From contig JADFFQ010000039.1 in assembly GCA_022568135.1 (NCBI GenBank), positions 1-40,364 of the forward strand: DNA of 40,364 nucleotides, in the 5' to 3' direction. The stretch's first letter is position 1, and every line of letters starts with the position of its first letter. The translations under genes and the position numbers were made by a program. Below, piece after piece: positions 17,416 through 24,714 of this stretch. The stretch is from Planctomycetota bacterium (GTDB lineage: Bacteria; Planctomycetota; Phycisphaerae; Phycisphaerales; SM1A02). The notes under the pieces are model-generated. The model was not told where the DNA came from. It saw nothing but the letters and a program-made list of their open reading frames with translations, and did no database searches.

Positions 17416-17992
17416 CCTCGGTCTCCTCGTCGCGGATGCGGCGCCGCAGCCAGGCCCGGGCGTAGCGCCAGTACCGGTCGACCGTGGCCGGCGACACGTC
17501 CATCGCGCGGGCCGTCTCCGGCACGGTCAGCCCGGCGAAGTAGCGCAGCATGACGACCTGGGCGCTGGTGGAGTCCGTCTCCTCCAGCCGGTGCAACGCC
17601 TCGTCGAGCGCCAGCAGATCGCCGCCGTGCGTGGCGATGCAAAGCGCCGCCTCGTCGAGGGTGATGCGCTTCCGGTCACCGCCGCGCTTGAGGCTTGCGT
17701 GCCGGCGCGCCTGTTCCACGATGATATCGCGCATGGCCCGGGCGGCGGCCTTGAAGAAATGGCCGCGGCTCTCCCATTCCGGACCATCACGGCCGAACAA
17801 TCGAAGGTACACCTCGTGGACCAGGGCGGTCGGCTGGAGCGTATCGCCCGGCGGGACGAGGGCCATCTTGTGATGCGCGAGCCGGCGCAGCTCGTCATAG
17901 ACCAGCCCCAGAAGCTCGGCGGCGGCAGTGCGCTCACCGGCCCGGGCCGCGGCAAGCAGCCGTGTGATGTGCTCCGGTGCCGTGGGGTCCAT
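17399..17992 (-). CDS. ECF-like RNA polymerase sigma factor
   Basis: 197 residues from the ATG at 17992 (MDPTAPEHITRLLAAARAGE). The frame stays open upstream, but the added sequence has no sigma homology. Region 2 (about 8-95; LVYDELRRLAHHKM, LVHEVYLRLFG, HFFKAAARAMRDIIVEQARR) and region 4 (about 125-185; LRYFAGLTVPETARAMDVSP, then DRYWRYARAWLRRRI) are clear. It belongs to the ECF-like group common in planctomycetes and acidobacteria (TIGR02999 type). No anti-sigma gene is adjacent; instead the downstream kinase overlaps by 17 bp, so control by phosphorylation is a reasonable inference. It is divergent from the FG-GAP/dockerin gene at 18176 across 183 bp, a possible target promoter. Confidence 0.9.
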   Translation of the reverse strand: MDPTAPEHITRLLAAARAGERTAAAELLGLVYDELRRLAHHKMALVPPGDTLQPTALVHEVYLRLFGRDGPEWESRGHFFKAAARAMRDIIVEQARRHASLKRGGDRKRITLDEAALCIATHGGDLLALDEALHRLEETDSTSAQVVMLRYFAGLTVPETARAMDVSPATVDRYWRYARAWLRRRIRDEETEDERDP

Positions 17993-18175
17993 GACAATTT
18001 CAAAAAAAAGGCAGGTTTTCTGACGTGATTGTACCACCGTCTGCGGCAATACAGTCGGACCTGACTCGGAGTGCGAGCTGAATTGCCGCACCCGGCCTGG
18101 TCTCCGGGCAGCTAGGGGCAACCTGTTCGCCCCGCACAAACCGACGAAACCAGCCCAGTGCTGGGAGGAGACCGA

Positions 18176-19732
18176 ATGATGTACGCATACTCAGTTTCAA
18201 CGAAACGGCTAGTCGTCCTCGCCGTAATCGCGCTTGCCGTGGTCATGAGCGGACAGCTTGCCCAGGCTCAGCCCGGCACTGTCCTGTCACACCAGAAGAT
18301 CAGCTCCACCCAAGGTAACGGACCCCCGCTGGGTAACGACGATCGCGCTAGCCGCGGGGTAGCCTCGCTGGGTGATCTCGATGGCGACGGTCCCAGCGTG
18401 CTCACCTTGGCCATGGGGGCATGGTTCGATGACGACGGGGGCTCGGACCGTGGCGCGGTGTGGATTCTGTTCCTCAACGCCGACGGGACCGTGAACTGGC
18501 ACCAGAAGATCAGCTCCACCGCAGGCGGCGGACCCCCGCTGGGTAACGGCGATCAATTCGGCCGCTCTGTGGCCTCGCTGGGTGATCTCGACGGTGACGG
18601 CGTTGGCGATCTGGCCGTGGGGGCATGGCACGATGACGACGGCGGCGGCTTCGACCGCGGCGCGGTGTGGATATTGTTCCTCAACACCGACGGCACGGTC
18701 AAGTCGCATCAGAAGATCAGCGACACCGAAGGTAACTTCACCGGCATCCTGGATAATAACGATCAGTTCGGCGCTTCGCTGGCCTCGCTGGCTGATCTCG
18801 ACGGCGACGGCGTGGGCGACCTGGCCGTGGGGGCAAACCTCGATGACGATGGGGGCTGTTGTGACCGCGGCGCAATGTGGATTCTGTTCCTCAATGTAGA
18901 CACAACTGGCCGCGACCCGGTCGTCACAGTCAAGTCGCACCAGAAGATCAGCGCCACCCAAGGCGGCTTCACCGGCACGCTGGATGATGTCGATCGGTTC
19001 GGCGCCTCGGTGGCCTTCCTGGGTGATCTGGACGGCGACGGTGTGAGCGACCTGGCCGTGGGGGCGCCCAACGACGGCGACGGAGGCAGTTTCCACGGCG
19101 CCGTGTGGGTGCTGTTCCTCAACTCCAACGGTACGGTGAACCACCACCAGAAGATCAGCGACACCCAAGGCGGGTTCACCGGGATCCTGGCTTTTGCCGA
19201 TATCTTCGGCGTCTCGCTGGCCTCTCTGGGCGATCTCAACGGCGATCGCGTGGGCGACCTGGCCGTGGGGGCAATGTTCGATAACGACGGGGGCGCGGAC
19301 CGTGGCGCGGTGTGGATCCTGTTCCTGAACGCCGATGGGACGGTTAAGTGTATGTGCAACGACGGCTACCAGAAGATCAGCTCCACCCAAGGCGGCTTCA
19401 CCGGCATCCTGGATAATGGCGACTGGTTCGGCGCCTCGACGGCCTCCCTGGGTGATCTGGACGGCGACGGTGTGGTCGATCTGGCCGTGGGGGCCCAACT
19501 CGATGACGACGGGGGCTTCGACCGCGGCGCGGTGTGGATTCTGTTTCTCGACGGCGTCGGCGCCTGCCCGTGGGACCTCGACGGCACCGGCGGCGTTGGA
19601 ATCCTCGACCTGCTTGCGCTGCTCGCGGCGTGGGGCAGCGACCCCGGCGGGCCGCCCGACTTCGATGGCGACGGCGCCGTCGGCATCCTCGACCTGCTCA
19701 CACTGCTGGCCAACTGGGGCCCGTGCCCGTAA
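18176..19732 (+). CDS. Secreted FG-GAP repeat protein with dockerin-like tail
   Basis: 518 residues from the first of two tandem ATGs at 18176, with GGAGGA just upstream (about 18163-18168). A signal peptide (to about residue 33, VMSGQLAQAQ) is followed by six FG-GAP repeats of about 70 residues, each with a core such as LGDLDGDGVSDLAVGA, a DDDGG loop, RGAVWILFLN and HQKIS. This is an integrin-alpha-like propeller. The tail has two dockerin-like half modules (VGILDLLALLAAWG, VGILDLLTLLANWG) ending GPCP. The protein is likely exported and calcium-stabilised; its ligand is unknown. It is divergent from the sigma factor/kinase pair, which may control it. The repeats are highly similar at DNA level, see the repeat entry. 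Confidence 0.88.
   Translation: MMYAYSVSTKRLVVLAVIALAVVMSGQLAQAQPGTVLSHQKISSTQGNGPPLGNDDRASRGVASLGDLDGDGPSVLTLAMGAWFDDDGGSDRGAVWILFLNADGTVNWHQKISSTAGGGPPLGNGDQFGRSVASLGDLDGDGVGDLAVGAWHDDDGGGFDRGAVWILFLNTDGTVKSHQKISDTEGNFTGILDNNDQFGASLASLADLDGDGVGDLAVGANLDDDGGCCDRGAMWILFLNVDTTGRDPVVTVKSHQKISATQGGFTGTLDDVDRFGASVAFLGDLDGDGVSDLAVGAPNDGDGGSFHGAVWVLFLNSNGTVNHHQKISDTQGGFTGILAFADIFGVSLASLGDLNGDRVGDLAVGAMFDNDGGADRGAVWILFLNADGTVKCMCNDGYQKISSTQGGFTGILDNGDWFGASTASLGDLDGDGVVDLAVGAQLDDDGGFDRGAVWILFLDGVGACPWDLDGTGGVGILDLLALLAAWGSDPGGPPDFDGDGAVGILDLLTLLANWGPCP
18290..19560 (+). repeat. Six tandem DNA repeats of about 210-230 bp inside the FG-GAP gene
   Basis: The block GGTGATCTCGACGGCGACGG or a close variant recurs near 18371, 18581, 18791, 19022, 19229 and 19451, each followed by a near-constant CTGGCCGTGGGGGC block. 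Units are close enough to suggest recent duplication or gene conversion. The third interval is longer by about 20 bp because of an inserted stretch near 18897-18925. Confidence 0.75.
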
Positions 19733-19984
19733 GCAAGAGTCCATACGCCAAGAGTCGAAAGTCAAGACGGCCCAAGGCAACACCGACTACCACAACGGCG
19801 CGCGCAACGCCGTCCGCTCCCGCAATGGCAGCTCAATGAGGAGGTATGCCAGCCAGCGAAGTTGGCGCCAATATGGCCTGCGCGCCGGCGTGGCGCTGCG
19901 ACTGCGGCCCACTTTGTGCGCGAATGTCGGGTTGCTTGTCCCAACGGCCTTGACAAGTCACGGAACATGACGACCCTGGGGTCT
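19733..19984 (+). other. Intergenic region
   Basis: About 250 bp between the FG-GAP gene and the lipoprotein. It has a loose heptamer-like run (AAGAGTC, GAAAGTC, AAGACGG, about 19735-19772) and GAGGAGG at about 19840-19846 with no good start codon at the right distance. A 44-codon frame (19838-19970) ends in an ATGA overlap with the lipoprotein's alternative start at 19967; it resembles no known protein. Confidence 0.3.
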
Positions 19985-20545
19985 ATGAATGTGCCCACCC
20001 GGATAGTCGCCGCGATGCTCCCTCTCGCGCTGCCGCTGGCCGGCTGCGCCACCGTGAGGCAGAGCTTTCCCGGCTCAACCGCTGACCAGGTGTGGACCGC
20101 GCTGGTCGTGGTCGCCGAGAGGCCGCAATACGACGACTGGACGGTGCCGACCAACGAGGTGTGGGTTGATGAGCCCAATCGGCGGATCGAGGTGTATCGC
20201 CGGTTGCAGCGGGTGTTGTATCGACCGGGCGCTGGGCCGCATCATGAGCGGCGTACCTGGCGGTTTGAGATTCGCCTGGAGCCGACCGATCCGCCTGAGG
20301 CTGTGTTTGAGAGCCGCGGCTGGGGGGTGCCGGCGCAAGCGCAGATTGAGGGCGGGCGATACTTTTCAGACGTGTTGAACCTGCTCTCGGGTTATCCGGC
20401 GCCTCAGCCGCCGCCCGCGCCCCAGCCGACGACTGTGCCCCAGCCGCTGCCCGCGCCCCAGCCGACGACTGTGCCAAGCACACAACCGCGGGCCTCGCCT
20501 GAGACATTTCTGGAAACGGTGGCACCGGCACCTCCTGACGACTGA
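19985..20545 (+). CDS. Lipoprotein of unknown function with Pro-rich tail
   Basis: 186 residues from the ATG at 19985; an in-frame ATG at 19967 adds six residues and cannot be excluded, as neither has a strong RBS. A lipoprotein signal, MNVPTRIVAAMLPLALPLAGC, has the lipobox LAGC with Cys21. The mature part (about 22-140) has WTALVVVAERPQYDDWTVPT and NRRIEVYRRLQRVLYRPG, without recognised domain signatures. The last 45 residues are a Pro/Gln/Ala/Thr-rich repeat (PAPQPTTVPQPLPAPQPTTV) that may span the periplasm or cell wall. No operon partner: icd begins 210 bp downstream, after an octamer array. Confidence 0.7.
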   Translation: MNVPTRIVAAMLPLALPLAGCATVRQSFPGSTADQVWTALVVVAERPQYDDWTVPTNEVWVDEPNRRIEVYRRLQRVLYRPGAGPHHERRTWRFEIRLEPTDPPEAVFESRGWGVPAQAQIEGGRYFSDVLNLLSGYPAPQPPPAPQPTTVPQPLPAPQPTTVPSTQPRASPETFLETVAPAPPDD

Positions 20546-20670
20546 GCCGGTTGCGCCCCCGGCTGGCGGCGGTGCAAGAGCGGTGGACGGATCGTATCAC
20601 AAACCGGCTCATCCTGGTTCTTCTTCTTTGATGCGATAGCGCGCTCGCCTTCGGCTCGCGGCTAAACAGG

Positions 20671-20702
20671 CCTTCGTGCCTTGATACCTTCGTTCCTTGA
20701 CC
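20671..20702. repeat. Octamer repeat array (CCTTNGTG/CCTTGATA) upstream of icd
   Basis: Four consecutive 8-bp units: CCTTCGTG, CCTTGATA, CCTTCGTT, CCTTGACC. Same family as the arrays at 8861, 10893 and 35002. A -10-like TATACT lies just downstream at 20707-20712; no well-spaced -35 is evident, so the array sits where the icd promoter should be. Confidence 0.8.
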
Positions 20703-20755
20703 ACGCTATACTGCTTGGCCCGAATGAAATGAGCATTCCACGGAGTTGATGCGCG

Positions 20756-22042
<1,287 letters not shown>

Positions 22043-22058
22043 GATCAGGACTGTCACT

Positions 22059-22349
22059 ATGGTTGCCGATCCGACACTTCGCCGACATCGTGAGGCGATC
22101 CTGAGCGTTGCGGTCCGGCACGGCGCACGGAACGTGCGCGTGTTCGGCTCGGTTGCACGTGGCGATGCACGTCCTGACAGCGACCTTGACTTGTTGGTGG
22201 ATCTCGAACCCGGCCGCAGCCTGCTGGATCACGTCGCGCTGATCCAAGATCTGGAGGATCTACTTGGCCGAAAGGTGGATGTGGTCGAGTCGCAGGCGCT
22301 GCACTGGTATATCCGCGACCGCGTTCTGGCGGAGGCGATTGAGCTGTGA
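22059..22349 (+). CDS. mntA: MntA-type nucleotidyltransferase antitoxin
   Basis: 96 residues. The minimal nucleotidyltransferase signature is clear: [20 protein letters not shown] holds Gly30-Ser31 and Asp42/Asp44, and KVDVV supplies the third acidic residue near 80. Family knowledge: MntA AMPylates a tyrosine of its HepT partner and so neutralises it. The stop overlaps the GTG start of hepT by 4 bp (GTGA). It begins 16 bp after the icd stop, an unusually close position for a toxin-antitoxin unit next to a TCA-cycle gene, and probably depends on icd transcription or a very compact promoter. Confidence 0.9.
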   Translation: MVADPTLRRHREAILSVAVRHGARNVRVFGSVARGDARPDSDLDLLVDLEPGRSLLDHVALIQDLEDLLGRKVDVVESQALHWYIRDRVLAEAIEL

Positions 22350-22693
22350 AGGACGAAAGGCTTTATCTGATTCACATTCTTGAGTGTGTCGCGCGAATCG
22401 AAGAATACACGGGAGATGGAAGGGTGGCCTTCATGCAATCAACGATGGCCCAGGATGCCGTGACCCGCAACTTCGAAATCATTGGCGAAGCAGCGAAACA
22501 GATCTCGCCGGAGTTGAGAGATCGGTATCCTGAGGTGCCATGGCGGCGAATCGCTGGCTTCCGCGATCTGCTGATTCACGCCTACGACCGCATCCGGGTT
22601 GACGAGGTCTGGGCCATCGTTGAGCGCGACCTGCCGGCCCTGCGCCGCGAGATCGAGCAAATCCTGAACGACCTTGGAGGAACCGGTGAATGA
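22346..22693 (+). CDS. hepT: HepT-type RNase toxin (DUF86)
   Basis: 115 residues, normal length. The HEPN-family motif R-X4-H-X-Y is present as RDLLIHAY (Arg73, His78, Tyr80), preceded by the conserved [17 protein letters not shown] helix. HepT is an mRNA/tRNA-cleaving HEPN RNase held inactive by MntA through modification of the motif tyrosine; all residues needed are here, so the pair looks functional. The start is a GTG overlapping mntA. The stop (TGA) overlaps an ATG that opens the icd-derived fragment (ATGA), so translation may continue into it. Confidence 0.9.
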   Translation: MKDERLYLIHILECVARIEEYTGDGRVAFMQSTMAQDAVTRNFEIIGEAAKQISPELRDRYPEVPWRRIAGFRDLLIHAYDRIRVDEVWAIVERDLPALRREIEQILNDLGGTGE

Positions 22694-22833
22694 GGCCGGC
22701 CGCCATCCACACCGTCACGTACGACTTCCACCGCTTGATGGACGGTGCAACGCTCCTCCAGTGCTGCGAGTTCGCCGACGCGATCATCGAGACAAGTTCA
22801 GAACCAGCAGTGATGGTTGTGGAGCTGTCGTGA
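22690..22833 (+). pseudogene. icd: Displaced 3' fragment of isocitrate dehydrogenase gene
   Basis: Bases 22711-22791 align without gaps to icd 21923-22003: 71 of 81 positions are identical by my count, with the first 20 bases exact. The encoded piece ([15 protein letters not shown], then [10 protein letters not shown]) matches the C-terminal end of Icd. Five of ten changes are silent. The frame opens with an ATG overlapping the hepT stop and would give a 47-residue peptide with an unrelated tail. Upstream and downstream of the 81 bp the similarity ends. It is a partial second copy, not a functional enzyme. Confidence 0.85.
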
Positions 22834-22837
22834 TGGC

Positions 22838-23314
22838 TCAGCGGGCGCTGTTGTCGAGCGTGTCGAGGCGCTGGTGCGCCCGGCTCAGGATTGCGTCAAA
22901 GCCGTCGGGGCTGTGGTAGGCGTCGTTAAGGGTGTCGGAGATCGCGTCGATGAGTCGCCGCATCCTGGCCTTCTCAGCAATGACCTTCGCGTGCTGAAGG
23001 GCATTCGCCGGATCCTCAGCCACATCTACCAGTTCACGAAGCTGATCGGCTGCCCCGACGTTGTCGAGGGCTCCGGGGGCTGCGGCGGCCGCGATCAGGC
23101 TCTCTGTATCGAGCGATCGGCGCTTCCGGCTGGCCTTGATCATCGCGTCGTAGAGCCGGCCATGCTCCGGCCTGAAGAACACGTCTCCATCTGAAATGAT
23201 CTTCTTGACGTCTTTGACAATTCCCGGTTCGCGCAACATGGAGCCGAGCAGCACCTTCTCGGAGTGGACTGAATACGGCGGGACCTTGGTGGTCGCGGCC
23301 AGACTGCTCGCCAT
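22838..23314 (-). CDS. Stand-alone DnaB N-terminal domain protein, helicase part absent
   Basis: 158 residues from the ATG at 23314 (a GTG at 23332 would add six). The sequence VPPYSVHSEKVLLGSMLREP, FFRPEHGRLYDAMI, VGAADQLRELVDV and HAKVIAEKARMRRLIDA is that of the DnaB replicative-helicase N-terminal domain, ending with the linker helix (DAILSRAHQRLDTL). The RecA-like motor, about 300 residues, is missing, and nothing like it is found in any frame downstream. The stop lies 47 bp from the icd fragment. It may be a truncated dnaB or a small protein that binds DnaB or primase. A full dnaB must exist elsewhere if the cell uses DnaB. Confidence 0.75.
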   Translation of the reverse strand: MASSLAATTKVPPYSVHSEKVLLGSMLREPGIVKDVKKIISDGDVFFRPEHGRLYDAMIKASRKRRSLDTESLIAAAAAPGALDNVGAADQLRELVDVAEDPANALQHAKVIAEKARMRRLIDAISDTLNDAYHSPDGFDAILSRAHQRLDTLDNSAR

Positions 23315-23627
23315 GATGGGTTTCTTGAACACAAGTCGATCCGAGTGCGGGCCTCACAGCATACCACGCCGGATGCGGTGACCGCGTCGTTGGGCGGAGC
23401 CGGCGAGCAGCCGTCACGCCGTTTCATAAACGAGCATCGTGATGGCGGTCTCGCGATGATCGAGACCTGTTTTCCTTGCCGTGCTATCTATCGGCCAAGA
23501 GTTCCGCAACGCGGTCCTGCAGATCTTTCGGGCGGAATCACCCCGCCGCTCGGTTTTGCTGGCACGAGGGCCGGATGGGGGCTATCGTCTCACTTGGGAG
23601 CATGACTGCGGGCCCGGGAGAGGCAAA
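23315..23627. other. Divergent intergenic region
   Basis: About 310 bp between the DnaB-N gene and the dockerin protein. No gene or strong promoter pair can be defended. The frame of the downstream protein is open from 23481, but that part shows no signal peptide and no RBS. Confidence 0.3.
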
Positions 23628-24461
23628 ATGTTTCGCCGAATCCACGCTCGATGGTTGGTTGTCGCAGCCGGCGCGATATTCCTCTCCGCCGGGCTGGCTC
23701 ACGCTGCGATGCCTTGCGATGCGGATCTCGACGGTGACGGCGACGTGGGGATTCTTGATCTGCTGACGCTGCTCAGCGCGTGGGGGACCGACCCGGGCGG
23801 GCCGCCCGATTTCGACGCTGATGGCGCCGTCGGCGTCCTCGACCTGCTCACATTGCTCGCCAACTGGGGCCCGATGGTTTTTGATTACGGGCCGCCGCCG
23901 GACAACCCGGAGGCTCAACAAATCGGCTTGGAGATGATGGGGGCCTCCGGAGGGCTGCTCGTGCCGAAAGAGGAGTACCTGCGTATCGACCGCGATCTGG
24001 GCTTGATTCGCAATGCGGAGCCGGCGTTGCAGATCGAGATCCATTCGCCCGCATGGGTTCCCAGCCAGTTGCTGGTCGGCTTGGTAAAAGGCGCGCCGCA
24101 GGATGCGTATCTCTGCCTCAACGTCATCTACCAGGTGACCAACGTGGAGCACCTGTTCGGGAGCTGGTATCTGCTGACGTTTGCGGGCAACCTCAACGTC
24201 GCGGCCCTCGCCGTGATCTATGAGGAGCTGCCCGAGGTCCAGTACGCCGAGCCGAACCTCATCATCGGCGGCCAGAACTTCTGGGTGCCTACGCCGCTGG
24301 GCGAGGGCGTATGGCGATGGGAGATCGACGACGGTTGGCACGACTGCTTCGACGGCTGTGATTGCCACCGCCTGTACGTCTTCGAGACTGACGCCCAAGG
24401 CAACGTGGCGCTGATCAGTTACCAGGAGGTCGGCGCCCCCTGGTGCGAGTTTGCCCGCTGA
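23628..24461 (+). CDS. Secreted protein with N-terminal dockerin and subtilisin-prodomain-like region
   Basis: 277 residues from the ATG at 23628 (GGGAGAGG just upstream). A signal peptide (MFRRIHARWLVVAAGAIFLS, ending GLAHA) is followed directly by two dockerin-like half modules (VGILDLLTLLSAWG, VGVLDLLTLLANWG; about 30-80), whereas the other genes here carry them at the C-terminus. Residues about 125-210 (PSQLLVGLVKGAP, VAALAVIYEELPEVQYAEPN) resemble the N-terminal prodomain of fervidolysin-like S8 proteases, with its closing YAEPN, but no protease domain follows. The Cys-rich end (HDCFDGCDCH) may bind metal or form disulfides. It could be an exported protease inhibitor or a remnant of a protease. 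Function not established. Confidence 0.7.
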   Translation: MFRRIHARWLVVAAGAIFLSAGLAHAAMPCDADLDGDGDVGILDLLTLLSAWGTDPGGPPDFDADGAVGVLDLLTLLANWGPMVFDYGPPPDNPEAQQIGLEMMGASGGLLVPKEEYLRIDRDLGLIRNAEPALQIEIHSPAWVPSQLLVGLVKGAPQDAYLCLNVIYQVTNVEHLFGSWYLLTFAGNLNVAALAVIYEELPEVQYAEPNLIIGGQNFWVPTPLGEGVWRWEIDDGWHDCFDGCDCHRLYVFETDAQGNVALISYQEVGAPWCEFAR

Positions 24462-24495
24462 ATGAAGGCGCGGGGGATCGCCGGCGTTCGCGCGG

Positions 24496-24714
24496 TCATC
24501 TCACCTTCCGATAGGCATACCCCGTCTTCTTCACATGCTCATGGAAGTAGCGACCGACTGACGGCGCCGATACCAACCCATTGTAGAGCTCCTCCGGCAC
24601 GTCAAAGTAGTGGTATTCGCTTCCGCTATGAAATCGAATGCCCAGTGTCGATGTCGTTGGGTCGTAGCCCACTCCTGCGATGGTCGATGATGACACTCTC
24701 TCGAAGTCCATCAT
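24496..24714 (-). CDS. KTSC domain protein
   Basis: 72 residues, starting at one of two tandem ATGs (24714 or 24711), with GGAG (24722-24725 on this strand) at good distance. The sequence SSSTIAGVGYDPTTSTLGIR, then YHYFDVPEELYNGLVSAPSV and GRYFHEHVKKTGY, is a full KTSC domain, a small domain found alone or fused to nucleases and of unknown function. Its first 89 bp overlap the 3' end of the OLD-family gene in another frame on the same strand, so both are likely on one transcript. The overlap is much longer than normal coupling. Confidence 0.82.
   Translation of the reverse strand: MMDFERVSSSTIAGVGYDPTTSTLGIRFHSGSEYHYFDVPEELYNGLVSAPSVGRYFHEHVKKTGYAYRKVR

Noticed and set aside
18287-19783. Long minus-strand frame opposite the FG-GAP gene with periodic motifs
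   Set aside because: The periodicity is just the reverse complement of the FG-GAP repeats; no RBS or signal.
19838-19970. 44-codon ORF overlapping the lipoprotein start by ATGA
   Set aside because: No homology or usable RBS spacing; the downstream gene more likely starts at 19985.
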